Part shown: positions 1 through 6,740 of the stretch, in pieces
Numbering within the stretch: the first letter of the stretch is position 1
Layout: the number at the start of each line of letters is the position of its first letter
Program-made: the position numbers and the translations under genes
The notes under the pieces: model-generated
Seen by the model: the letters and a program-made list of their open reading frames with translations, nothing else
The model's database searches: none
What the model was told of the DNA's origin: nothing
From: Desulfobacteraceae bacterium
Lineage (GTDB): Bacteria; Desulfobacterota; DSM-4660; Desulfatiglandales; Desulfatiglandaceae
Length of the DNA: 25,486 bases
Assembly: GCA_030611815.1 (NCBI GenBank)
Contig: JAUWPC010000008.1
Coordinates: forward strand, 1-25,486
Direction of reading: 5' to 3'

Positions 1-1
1 G

Positions 2-730
2 GCGGCGGGAAAAATCTTAAGCCGCATGCTGGGAAATACCCATCATATTATGAAGAAAGGTGAGATAGACCTTGTCACAGAGGCAGACCTTGCGGCTGAA
101 AAAATAATCCTGGAGATTGTCAGTAATAAATTTCCTAAGGATAACATCCTGGCAGAGGAAGCGGGAAGGCGTGATGAGGCCTCTAACCGGACCTGGCTCA
201 TCGATCCTCTCGACGGGACAACCAACTTTGCCCACCGGTTTCCCTTCTTTGCGGTTTCCATCGCCCTTGAGATTGAGAAGGAGATTGTGATGGGGGTTGT
301 TTACAATCCGTATATGAATGAATTTTTCGAGGCGGCAAAAGGAAATGGGGCATATCTGAATGGCGAGCTGCTCAGAGTTTCCGCAACCTTTAGCTTACAG
401 GAGTCTCTTCTGGCCACCGGTTTCCCCTATGATGTCCATGAAAGGTCTGAAGGAGTGCTAAAGTTGCTTGAAAAAATGATTGTCCGGGCTCAGGGTATTC
501 GACGGCTCGGATCTGCCGCCTTGGACCTATGTTACGTGGCAGCTGGGAGATTAGACGGATTTTGGGAGGAGAGTCTTAAGCCTTGGGACACAGGCGCCGG
601 GGATGTCATAGTAAGAGAGGCCGGGGGGAGATTGACTAACTTTGGGGGAGAACCCTATAACCCCTACTTAGGGAGTGTGGCGGCCTCTAATGGGCTGATC
701 CACAATGAGATGTTAGAGGTTCTGAGGTAG
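2..730 (+). CDS. suhB: Inositol monophosphatase family protein (5' end outside window)
   Basis: Mg2+-dependent phosphatase of the inositol monophosphatase/SuhB family, cytosolic, hydrolysing inositol-1-phosphate or a related sugar phosphate. The frame is open back to base 2 (AAGKILSRMLGN...), which matches the usual helix before the first Met at 26. The gene is therefore truncated by the window edge rather than starting at 26. Visible family motifs are the metal-binding acidic pair in LAEEAG, the signature DPLDGTTNF, and the C-terminal WDTGAGDVIVREAGG, which carries the catalytic metal-ligand Asp. The C-terminus is complete, with a TAG stop at 728-730. It faces the minus-strand gene block convergently. 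The family call is firm. The exact substrate is not visible, since SuhB-like proteins also act on fructose bisphosphate or NADP. Confidence 0.93.
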   Translation, partial: AAGKILSRMLGNTHHIMKKGEIDLVTEADLAAEKIILEIVSNKFPKDNILAEEAGRRDEASNRTWLIDPLDGTTNFAHRFPFFAVSIALEIEKEIVMGVVYNPYMNEFFEAAKGNGAYLNGELLRVSATFSLQESLLATGFPYDVHERSEGVLKLLEKMIVRAQGIRRLGSAALDLCYVAAGRLDGFWEESLKPWDTGAGDVIVREAGGRLTNFGGEPYNPYLGSVAASNGLIHNEMLEVLR

Positions 731-770
731 TCATTAGTCACTTGGGTACTGGGTAATCACCACTATAAAA

Positions 771-800
771 ATTGACAATTGCATTCCTTAAATTGTCAAT
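771..800 (-). terminator. AT-rich hairpin between convergent genes
   Basis: Perfect 10-bp inverted repeat (ATTGACAATT / AATTGTCAAT) with a 10-nt loop. On the minus strand it is followed by TTTTTAT. It lies just past the yggU-family stop and before the end of the phosphatase gene, the right place for a terminator. The stem is AT-rich, so strength is uncertain. Confidence 0.45.
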
Positions 801-816
801 ACTAAATATTCAGTTT

Positions 817-1095
817 TCAATCCTGAATGAGTTTCTTGACCTGTTCAAGTGTAAGGCGGTTAATCCGAATCGATTTCATCCTTGATCGTTCTCCCGAGAT
901 AATCCTGATCTCTCTTTTTGGCAGGCCTAATTTCTTGGCAAGTAATTTCAACAGTGCCTTGTTTGCCTTTCCCTCTATTGCCGGGGCCGTGAGCTTTATT
1001 TTGTAGACCCCGTCCTTTTTCCCCACGATCTCATCTTTAGAAGACCGGGGTAAGACCTTCACGTCTATAGTGGTTTTTTGGGGGGCATCTTTCAA
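817..1095 (-). CDS. yggU: DUF167/YggU family protein
   Basis: Small cytosolic protein of the UPF0235/DUF167 family, whose molecular role is not established. The body IDVKVLPRSSKDEIVG... KIKLTAPAIEGKANKALL... carries the conserved KL.APP-like loop and the GKAN motif of this family. The open frame extends to 1146, but that would need a TTG start and a 29-base overlap with yggT. I prefer the TTG at 1095 because a GAGGGGAG ribosome site lies about 12 nt upstream, just after the yggT stop, and gives 92 residues, the usual family length. It sits directly downstream of yggT, a pairing common in bacteria. Family call is firm; start is uncertain. Confidence 0.85.
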   Translation of the reverse strand: MKDAPQKTTIDVKVLPRSSKDEIVGKKDGVYKIKLTAPAIEGKANKALLKLLAKKLGLPKREIRIISGERSRMKSIRINRLTLEQVKKLIQD

Positions 1096-1117
1096 AGATT
1101 TTGAGGTCTCCCCTCTG

Positions 1118-1417
1118 TCAGCCAAGACGACCAGCCATCTCTGCAAGGCTCCGGACTAAGAAAGATTGAATGAAAATGATGGCCAAGATCACAAGGATGG
1201 GGGAGAGATCTAACCCCCCAAGGTTTATGGGGAGCCTCCGTCTTATCTGGTAAAGCACCGGTTCTGTCACGGACGTCAAGAACCGAACGATTGGATTATA
1301 AGGATCAGGATTAACCCATGAGATAACTGCCCGGGCTATAATAATCCACATATAAAGGGTCAATCCGATATCAATCACCTTGGCCACAGCACCTAATAAA
1401 TTACCAAAGACAAACAT
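1118..1417 (-). CDS. yggT: YggT family membrane protein
   Basis: 99-residue integral membrane protein of the YggT (CCB3) family. Two hydrophobic spans are visible, at about residues 6-30 (VAKVIDIGLTLYMWIIIARAV) and 67-92 (LDLSPILVILAIIFIQSFLV). Between them is the family signature SWVNPDPYNPIVRFLTSVTEPVL, followed by the basic stretch RRRLP. Family members are linked to cytochrome or envelope assembly and osmotic tolerance, but no activity can be assigned. GGGAGG lies about 13 nt before the ATG. It is cotranscribed with the DUF167 gene, which follows the stop within about 22 nt under the preferred start. Confidence 0.9.
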   Translation of the reverse strand: MFVFGNLLGAVAKVIDIGLTLYMWIIIARAVISWVNPDPYNPIVRFLTSVTEPVLYQIRRRLPINLGGLDLSPILVILAIIFIQSFLVRSLAEMAGRLG

Positions 1418-1494
1418 GGGATCTATTGAACCTCCCTATTTTAGACCTCGTTAAGTAGTTGGGTTGTTAAATCCTGCCTGAAGGTGGGACTTGA

Positions 1495-1722
1495 CTATTT
1501 GACGATTTCTTTATTGACCTCAAATGCTGTTAGAATCCCGTCACCTAATATCTTCTTGACCCAAAGATCCTTTAGATTAGCAAGGCCTTTCTCAACTGGA
1601 TCCACGACGAAAACAGGCGAATTGGACTGCTGACAGACAATTCGAGCTGCCCTGGCCCCAAAATGGCCTGCGCCGATAATAAAAATGGTATCTTCAGTAA
1701 TCCCGGATAAATCAGTTTCCAT
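1495..1722 (-). pseudogene. Short Rossmann-fold (NAD-binding) protein, probably truncated
   Basis: 75-residue frame that starts like a dinucleotide-binding domain: IFIIGAGHFGARAARIVC is a beta-strand plus GxGxxG glycine loop, and VFVVDP ends in the acidic residue expected after the second strand. It stops by TAG after about 60 residues of fold, roughly one beta-alpha-beta unit plus a little, too short for a complete Rossmann domain. No good ribosome site precedes the ATG, and the rnpB 3' end lies about 60 bp upstream. I read it as a remnant or truncated copy of a larger NAD-binding protein. A genuine short protein cannot be excluded. Confidence 0.45.
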
Positions 1723-1764
1723 CTTGGATTTTGGATTGCGATTACTCTCAGCTCTCTCCCCTTT

Positions 1765-1794
1765 GCGCTCTGCGCCACCCAGGGTGTGTCAGAG
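1765..1794. repeat. 30-bp inverted repeat bounding rnpB (left arm)
   Basis: This 30-mer is the reverse complement of 2245-2274 with a single mismatch. The inner 14 bp are P1 of RNase P RNA. The outer part (GCGCTCTGCGCCACCC) resembles the GCGC-rich intergenic repeats found again at 16182-16260. Confidence 0.8.
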
Positions 1795-2258
1795 AAGGCC
1801 ATAAGCCGGGTCCTGTTTCCCGAAGGGGTCACCCGCCTCCTGGACAATGACCATTCATCTAGCCTCGACGTTACCGTCGAGATCAAGCAACCTACCCGGG
1901 AACTCGGGCGGACCACCCTCAGTCGTTCCCCTATTTGGTTTTGCTCCAGGTGGGGTTTGCCAAGCCCCCGCCGTCACCGGCGGGACTGGTGAGCTCTTAC
2001 CTCACCCTTTCACCCTTACCAGGCACTCAGTTACATACCAACACTCATGCATAAAATCCGGATACCTGACGCTGTCAAGTATTAATTGACTCGTTGAGTG
2101 TTTAATATGTGACTGAGTGCCTGGCGGTTTCCTTTCTGTTGCACTTTCCTTCCCGTCGCCGGGACTGGGTGTTACCCAGCACCTTGTCCTGCGGAGCCCG
2201 GACTTTCCTCCCCCTTGAAGCCAAGGCGGCGGCCATTTGTCCTACTCTGACACACCCT
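1781..2258 (-). ncRNA. rnpB: RNase P RNA, bacterial type A, with enlarged P12
   Basis: Catalytic RNA that matures tRNA 5' ends. Conserved landmarks on the minus strand are GAGGAAAGTCCGGGCTCC (P4 5' strand, about 2195-2213), ACAGAAAGGAAACCGCC (2123-2139), GGTAAGGGTGAAAGGGTG and GGTAAGAGCTCACC (P13/P14 region, about 1985-2018), and the 3' ACAGGACCCGGCTTAT (1801-1816). The ends pair through 1781-1794 and 2245-2258 (P1), and this pairing continues outward to about 30 bp. Between the P11 region and the GGTAAGGGTGAAAGGG segment, the short P12 hairpin is replaced by about 106 nt (2019-2124) with long complementary arms. At about 478 nt it is well above the common 350-400 nt. Exact ends are approximate. 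Confidence 0.95.
2019..2124 (-). repeat. Extended hairpin inserted at P12 of RNase P RNA
   Basis: Left arm 2019-2037 and right arm 2106-2124 pair at 18 of 19 positions (CCAGGCACTCAGTYACATA). The pairing resumes with an 8-bp AACACTCA / TGAGTGTT stem inside. The core arm CAGGCACTCAG recurs as both arms of a hairpin inside the MITE-like element at 4482-4604, suggesting a common mobile origin. Confidence 0.7.
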
Positions 2259-2274
2259 GGGTGGCGTAGAGCGC
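2245..2274. repeat. 30-bp inverted repeat bounding rnpB (right arm)
   Basis: Partner of 1765-1794. It contains the rnpB 5' end, followed outward by AGAGCGCATAGGGCAT. The MITE-like element at 2290 begins only about 15 bp beyond it. Confidence 0.8.
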
Positions 2275-2289
2275 ATAGGGCATATCGTT

Positions 2290-2448
2290 GAGACCTTTGC
2301 AAAACGTCCCCTTTCGAAGTCTGCGCTTATCTGCTCAATCTCCGCGTTGCATTCGGATTTTAATCCTCGAAATATTCAATATATTCCTGTGGTTAAAATC
2401 CTCATGCGCCTTGATCTTGAACGAAATTGAACGTTTTTCAAAGGTCTC
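2290..2448. mobile_element. MITE-like element, B-type ends (copy B1)
   Basis: 159-bp non-coding element with imperfect terminal inverted repeats (GAGACCTTTGCAAAACGT versus GAGACCTTTGAAAAACGT). Inside is the shared core GATTTTAATCCTCGAAATATTC...TATTCCTGTGGTTAAAATC, itself a hairpin through GATTTTAA/TTAAAATC. It has no room for a transposase and would be mobilised in trans. It lies between the zinc-ribbon gene stop (2464) and the 5' end of rnpB, so it probably sits on or next to the rnpB promoter. No clear target duplication is visible. Confidence 0.75.
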
Positions 2449-2463
2449 GTGTTAAACCGTGGA

Positions 2464-3195
2464 TCAGGGTTGCGATGCAACCCGATTGTTCTTGTAACGC
2501 TCATCATCGCCCCAATAGATAATGCGTGTGCAGTTGGGGCAGGTCATGAGCTTATCACCTCGAACTAATTCGTTAAATTCCTGTGGCGGAATATCCAAGT
2601 GGCATGTCTGGCACACGCCCTTTATAACCGGGCTGACTCCTATACCGCCCTTATGTGTCCTAAGAGAATCATACCTTTTTAGCAGGTCAGGGTCAACGGC
2701 CTGAGAGAATCGTATCCTCTTCTTTTCAATTTTATCAAGGTCCTGGTTCAAGGCCTTAAGTATTTTCAGGATCTCATTATGATCCAACTCGAACTGTTGC
2801 CTCGTCTCTTCGATTTTTTCCCTGCTGGTGGCGTAGTTGGCTTCAAGGGCTTCCATCTGCTCCATGATATCGATGGCCCTGTCTTCCAAGAGCGATTTTC
2901 CCCTTTTTAAATCATCAATCTCTTTCAGAGCAGCCTGGTATTCTTTGTTTGATTTTATATTGGACAATTTTATATCAGCTTTTTTCAGTCTGTTTTCTAT
3001 CTCCTCAATCTCTTGCTCTGCCTGCCGCCTCTCACGTGTGTATGCCTCAAGCCGGTTTGACTCTTCTTTCAACTGATCTTCCACTGCTGCCAGTTTCTCT
3101 TTAAGCCTATGGATCTTCTTGGGCCCTTCCGCTTCCTTGATTTGTATATCTCTCATCCGGATATCGCAATCCTGGAGGGCGATAAGAATCTTCAT
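2464..3195 (-). CDS. C4-type zinc-ribbon coiled-coil protein (CT398-like)
   Basis: 243-residue cytosolic protein of the CT398/DUF164 family with no settled biochemical role. From about residue 1 to 165 the sequence is a long charged coiled coil (KIHRLKEKLAAVEDQLKEE..., EEIENRLKKADIKLSNIKS). The C-terminal zinc ribbon carries CQTCHLDIPP and CPNCTRIIYW, two CxxC pairs. The same frame is open up to 3372, but the upstream 59 codons look like intergenic repeat. The Met at 3195 is preceded by GGAAG at good spacing and begins with the typical MKILIALQDCDIRM. Family and start are fairly firm. Its place between nif3 and rnpB is common in Desulfobacterota. Confidence 0.88.
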   Translation of the reverse strand: MKILIALQDCDIRMRDIQIKEAEGPKKIHRLKEKLAAVEDQLKEESNRLEAYTRERRQAEQEIEEIENRLKKADIKLSNIKSNKEYQAALKEIDDLKRGKSLLEDRAIDIMEQMEALEANYATSREKIEETRQQFELDHNEILKILKALNQDLDKIEKKRIRFSQAVDPDLLKRYDSLRTHKGGIGVSPVIKGVCQTCHLDIPPQEFNELVRGDKLMTCPNCTRIIYWGDDERYKNNRVASQP

Positions 3196-3248
3196 TTTTT
3201 CTTCCAAGTCTTTACCTCGACTGAAACAGTTTGAGATCTTTGTAGATG

Positions 3249-3315
3249 GGACGCAGATCTCCTCAGATGGCGCAGATTGAATATTGGTCCTCCATATCTG
3301 CGTTTTTCTACGTCC
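3249..3315. repeat. Intergenic CGCAGAT inverted repeat
   Basis: Short palindromic intergenic sequence. GGACGCAGAT at the left end pairs with ATCTGCG...CGTCC at the right end, with a second CGCAGAT in the middle. It lies just upstream of the zinc-ribbon gene and looks like a REP-type repeat. It is also the reason the upstream open frame is not credible coding sequence. Confidence 0.5.
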
Positions 3316-3453
3316 TATGTTGTTTTTAGGGTCACTACGACCCAGTGTGTCTGGATAATCGTCAATCTGCAATCATCAATTTTATCCCGTGAACTGAAAT
3401 GTTTACCCCGTTGAATGCTTTAGTCTTTCCCATTCAACCGGGTCTTTTCTTTC

Positions 3454-4269
3454 CTATTTTACTGGGGCATCAATCCAGATGGGGTCGGTTTCATTCTTGT
3501 CTATCTCGAACGTAACCTCCCAACCCTTTGCCTTTAATATCTTGTTTAAATTCTTTACAAAAATCCTGAATGCGGTTTTTTCCGTATGAAAGTGGCCCCC
3601 GTCGAGAAGGGCCATTCCCAAAGATTTGGCCTCTAATGCAACGTGGTGGCCGACATCCCCGGTCAGGAGGAGGTCAGCTCCTTTTTCATAGGCAAGGGAA
3701 AGGAGACTTCCACCCGATCCCCCCACTACGGCAAGACGACGAATCAGGGCGTCTCTTTGACCGACCACCTTGATATTTTGAGAGCCAAGGACCTTCTTAA
3801 CATCCCTTGCCACAGCAGACAATTCAGTCGGTCCTGGCAAATCGCCAATCCTTCCCAAGCCCACCCCGTCCATTTCGTCAGCATTCTTCAAGACCTCCAC
3901 ATTTCTAAGACCCATAAGATCGGCCAAGATATCGTTTATGCCTCCCTGGGCCGCATCTAAGTTGGTATGCGCAGCTACAATGGAAACCCCCCTCCTTGCA
4001 GCTTTAGCAACTACATCACCGGGAAAGGAATTGATATCAAGCCGCGACAGGGGCTTGAAGATCAAGGGATGATGGGTGAACAGCAGTTGAGCGTTGGCTT
4101 CAGCTGCAGATGTAAGGGCATCAAGTGTCGGGTCGAGGGATGTGAAGACCTTTCTGATTTTTTGAGACAGTGAACCCACCTGGAGACCGGGATTGTCCCA
4201 AGGTTCGGCCAATCGTTCGGGTGCGATGGTTTCTAACAAGCCTAAAAAATCCTTTAGCGTGGGTTTCAT
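3454..4269 (-). CDS. NIF3/YbgI family dinuclear metal protein
   Basis: 271-residue cytosolic NIF3-like (DUF34) protein, often labelled GTP cyclohydrolase I type 2 although the activity is proven for few members. Metal-site motifs are visible: LFTHHPLIF (His66-His67), AAHTNLDAAQGG (His101, Asp105), and near the C-terminus GGHFHTE. The N-terminus EPWDNPGLQVG and LLTGDVGHH are also family hallmarks. Length is typical of the form without the PII-like insert. It starts at ATG 4269, downstream of the tRNA-Met and its terminator. Family assignment is firm; substrate is unknown. Confidence 0.93.
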   Translation of the reverse strand: MKPTLKDFLGLLETIAPERLAEPWDNPGLQVGSLSQKIRKVFTSLDPTLDALTSAAEANAQLLFTHHPLIFKPLSRLDINSFPGDVVAKAARRGVSIVAAHTNLDAAQGGINDILADLMGLRNVEVLKNADEMDGVGLGRIGDLPGPTELSAVARDVKKVLGSQNIKVVGQRDALIRRLAVVGGSGGSLLSLAYEKGADLLLTGDVGHHVALEAKSLGMALLDGGHFHTEKTAFRIFVKNLNKILKAKGWEVTFEIDKNETDPIWIDAPVK

Positions 4270-4281
4270 GTTAAAAAATTC

Positions 4282-4313
4282 AAAGGGCGCATCCTCTTAA
4301 GGATACGCCCTTT
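4282..4313 (-). terminator. Rho-independent terminator after tRNA-Met
   Basis: Stem AAAGGGCG.ATCCT / AGGAT.CGCCCTTT with a CTTA loop. On the minus strand it is followed by TTTGAATTTTTT. It lies between the tRNA-Met 3' end and the NIF3 start, so it should end the tRNA transcript. Confidence 0.75.
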
Positions 4314-4387
4314 ATGGAACAATTATTCCCGATCCGGGGAAAACATCTCTAACAAAGTCCTTGGAAACATGATGAGAGTCTAAGTGT

Positions 4388-4463
4388 TGGTGGGCCCACC
4401 TGGTTTCGAACCAGGGACCTACCGGTTATGAGCCGGTGGCTCTGCCAGCTGAGCTATGGGCCC
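4388..4463 (-). tRNA. tRNA-Met (anticodon CAT)
   Basis: 76-nt cloverleaf with encoded CCA. The 7-bp acceptor GGGCCCA/TGGGCCC is perfect, the anticodon stem ACCGG/CCGGT encloses loop CTCATAA, and the T arm is CCTGG TTCGAAA CCAGG. The acceptor is fully paired at 1-72, so it is not an initiator. CAT could also denote lysidine-modified tRNA-Ile2. Overall resemblance favours elongator Met, but this cannot be fully settled by eye. Confidence 0.93.
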
Positions 4464-4481
4464 TCTGATCATTCCTAAATA

Positions 4482-4604
4482 GTGCCTGAACGAAAACTGT
4501 CTTTTTCGCCCATATCTGCGTCAGACTCATCAGGCACTCAGTCATCTGAGTGCCTGATCGCCTTCCTTGATCTGAACAAAAAATCCTAGTTTTCGTTCGG
4601 GCAC
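4482..4604. mobile_element. MITE-like element, A-type ends (copy A1) with internal hairpin
   Basis: 123-bp element with terminal inverted repeats GTGCCTGAACGAAAACT and GTGCCCGAACGAAAACT, flanked on both sides by the direct repeat TAAATA (4476-4481 and 4605-4610), a likely 6-bp target duplication. It keeps short pieces of the shared core (ATCTGCGTCAGACTCA and CGCCTTCCTTGATCTGAAC). The core hairpin is replaced by a perfect 13-bp palindrome ATCAGGCACTCAG/CTGAGTGCCTGAT with a TCAT loop, the same arm seen in rnpB P12. It has no coding capacity. It lies between tRNA-Met and rpoD. Confidence 0.78.
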
Positions 4605-4666
4605 TAAATATTGGTAAATACAATGCGCATCCAACAGAAATTTGTCAAGAGAAAAGGTGCATGGTT

Positions 4667-6436
4667 TCAATTATCCATAAAGCTTTTCAGCTTTTTGCTT
4701 CTGCTGGGGTGCCTCAATTTCCTGAGCGCTTTGGCCTCTATCTGCCTGATACGCTCTCTGGTAACGCTGAAATCGCGGCCTACTTCTTCTAAGGTGTGGT
4801 CTGATTTTTCACCGATCCCAAATCTCATCCTAAGAACCTTCTCCTCTCTTGGAGTGAGGGTAGTAAGGACTCTTCTTGTTTGTTCGGCTAATCCGAAGTC
4901 GACAACCGCATCTCCAGGGGAGAGGACATTTTTGTCCTCAATAAAATCTCCCAGGTGGCTGTCTTCCTCTTCGCCGATAGGGGTTTCGAGAGATATCGGT
5001 TCTTTGGCTATCTTTAGCACCTTTCTAACCTTGTCAAGCGGGAATTCCATCTTTTCGGCGATTTCCTCCGAAGTAGGCTCGCGGCCATGTTCCTGTACAA
5101 GATAGCGGGATGTTCGCATGAGCTTGTTAATGGTCTCTATCATGTGGACGGGAATGCGGATAGTCCTGGCCTGATCCGCTATGGCCCTGGTAATCGCCTG
5201 TCTGATCCACCAGGTAGCGTAGGTGCTGAATTTATACCCGCGTTGATATTCGAATTTATCCACCGCCTTCATCAATCCAATATTTCCTTCCTGGATAAGA
5301 TCAAGGAACATGAGGCCCCTATTGGTGTATTTTTTGGCAATGCTGACAACCAGCCTCAAATTAGCCTGAATGAGCTCTGATTTTGCTCTGTTCGCTTCAT
5401 ATAAGCTTTGTTCCACCTTTTTTAGCTTGAGCTTTATCTGACGGGGGGTCAAATCAGTCCGTTCCCTGGCTTGCTTGATAATTTTTTGGGCGCTATCCGC
5501 CTCGGACTTCAAGACAATAATCTCACTCTTTGCCAGGCCGATGGGTAGGATTATCTGGTCATCTTTTGCCGATTTTGGGATTTTGGCAGCACACCTTTTC
5601 AGATAAGAAATCGGTTTACCGCCTGCCCGCAACATACATCCTTCTATCTTTCTCTCTGCTGTTTCGACCTCCGCCGACAGCTCCCTAAACTTGTCAATCA
5701 TTTTCTCAACCTGTTTTTCGCCCAGGCTGAATGAACTCACAAGCTTCATAATCTTCTGTTGATCCCGCTTTGCCTGTGCTGTGAGCTTCTTTTTTGTTCC
5801 TTCAGTGCAGCGGACCTTGGCCTTTTCACGCCTTTTAAGGCGCATACGTTCATTCAACTCCTTCATTCGATTAATCAGGTTAATGACAGATTCCTTCCTC
5901 TCACCCAGCAGCATGTAGCTGTCATCGTCTTCCATGTCATTGATAACGTCTTTTAGTTTTACTTCATTATTCCTGAGCATCTCCCCTAACTCGATAATAC
6001 GCTCCACCCCCACACCGCAAAGGAGAAGCCGTTGCAAGGTTTCATTTTCGCCTGCCTCAATTCGTTTGGCTATTTCGACCTCTCCTTCTCTCGTGAGGAG
6101 AGAGATGCGGCCCATCTCTTTCAGATACATTTTCACAGGGTCAGCGGCCCCGGAGACTGCCTCTGCAAGATCTACGGATGCATTGACTTTTTCTTCTGCT
6201 TTTGCCGCCTTTTTCTTTGCCTTCTCCGCCTTTTCGATTTTCTTCTTAGCCGCATCATCAATAACCATGATGTCCAGCTCTTCAAACATCATCATGAGTT
6301 CATCGATGTGCTCCTCAGAGGATACAAAATCATCAGACAGATCATCATTTAGCTCTTCAAAGGTAATGTAGCCCTTATTTTTCCCGGTATGGATCAACCG
6401 CTTTAAATTGATCATATCGGCGTTATTATCCATCAT
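4667..6436 (-). CDS. rpoD: RNA polymerase primary sigma factor (sigma-70)
   Basis: 589-residue housekeeping sigma factor that directs core RNA polymerase to -35/-10 promoters. Residues 1-60 form region 1.1 (acidic, NLKRLIHTGKNKGYITFEELN), then a Lys/Ala-rich linker. Region 1.2 begins near 99 (DPVKMYLKEMGRISLLTREGE), followed by a long non-conserved insert. Regions 2.1-2.4 lie at about 359-428 (NLRLVVSIAKKYTNRG, DLIQEGNIGLMKAVDKF, YATWWIRQAITRAI), then region 3, and region 4 at 527-589 with the -35 helix-turn-helix HTLEEVGRDFSVTRERIRQIE. A GAGG site precedes the ATG. It is the last gene of the yqeY-dnaG-rpoD order. Two MITE-like elements separate it from dnaG, one ending within 30 bp of its start codon. 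Confidence 0.98.
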   Translation of the reverse strand: MMDNNADMINLKRLIHTGKNKGYITFEELNDDLSDDFVSSEEHIDELMMMFEELDIMVIDDAAKKKIEKAEKAKKKAAKAEEKVNASVDLAEAVSGAADPVKMYLKEMGRISLLTREGEVEIAKRIEAGENETLQRLLLCGVGVERIIELGEMLRNNEVKLKDVINDMEDDDSYMLLGERKESVINLINRMKELNERMRLKRREKAKVRCTEGTKKKLTAQAKRDQQKIMKLVSSFSLGEKQVEKMIDKFRELSAEVETAERKIEGCMLRAGGKPISYLKRCAAKIPKSAKDDQIILPIGLAKSEIIVLKSEADSAQKIIKQARERTDLTPRQIKLKLKKVEQSLYEANRAKSELIQANLRLVVSIAKKYTNRGLMFLDLIQEGNIGLMKAVDKFEYQRGYKFSTYATWWIRQAITRAIADQARTIRIPVHMIETINKLMRTSRYLVQEHGREPTSEEIAEKMEFPLDKVRKVLKIAKEPISLETPIGEEEDSHLGDFIEDKNVLSPGDAVVDFGLAEQTRRVLTTLTPREEKVLRMRFGIGEKSDHTLEEVGRDFSVTRERIRQIEAKALRKLRHPSRSKKLKSFMDN

Positions 6437-6464
6437 GTTACCTCTATTCGCTATCCGTTAAATA

Positions 6465-6571
6465 CTGCCCGAACGAAAACTGTCTTTTTCGCTCTCGCCT
6501 CGGCGGGACGTCAGATAAAAATTTTAATCTTCCTTGACCTTGACAAAAAATCCTAGTTTTCGTTCAGACAC
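6465..6571. mobile_element. MITE-like element, A-type ends (copy A2)
   Basis: 107-bp element with ends CTGCCCGAACGAAAACTGTCTTTTTCGC and AAAAAATCCTAGTTTTCGTTCAGACAC, matching copy A1 almost base for base in the terminal 30 bp. It is flanked by direct TAAATA repeats (6459-6464 and 6572-6577), as in A1. The interior keeps only fragments of the shared core (AAAATTTTAATCTTCCTTGACCTTGAC). It sits 28 bp upstream of the rpoD start codon, so it may contain or displace a promoter for rpoD. Confidence 0.75.
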
Positions 6572-6595
6572 TAAATAAGTAAAAACCAATAACTA

Positions 6596-6737
6596 GTGTC
6601 CATCCAGAAATGAGATAGTTTTTGCAAGATCAAGGAAGACGAAGATTTTAACCACAGGAATACATTGGAGTATTTCGAGGATTAAAATTTGAGTCTGACG
6701 CTGAGATTGCGGAAAATAGCCATTTATGGATCGACAC
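6596..6737. mobile_element. MITE-like element, C-type ends (copy C1)
   Basis: 142-bp element with terminal inverted repeats GTGTCCATCCAGAAATG and GTGTCGATCCATAAATG, flanked by the direct repeat TAACTA (6590-6595 and 6738-6743). The right copy contains the dnaG stop codon, so insertion was exactly at the gene end. Read on the minus strand, its interior 6625-6709 matches the core of the B-type elements nearly throughout (CAATCTCAGCGTCAG..., TTAATCCTCGAAATA, TTCCTGTGGTTAAAATC, CTTCCTTGAT), although the ends are unrelated. No coding capacity. Confidence 0.78.
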
Positions 6738-6740
6738 TAA

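Noticed and set aside
3196..3372. Longer N-terminus for the zinc-ribbon protein
   Set aside because: The extra codons translate an intergenic CGCAGAT repeat; the Met at 3195 matches the family start.
4388..4463. tRNA-Ile2 (lysidine-modified CAT) instead of tRNA-Met
   Set aside because: Cannot be excluded, but overall sequence is closer to elongator Met of this group; tRNA-lysidine determinants were not visible.
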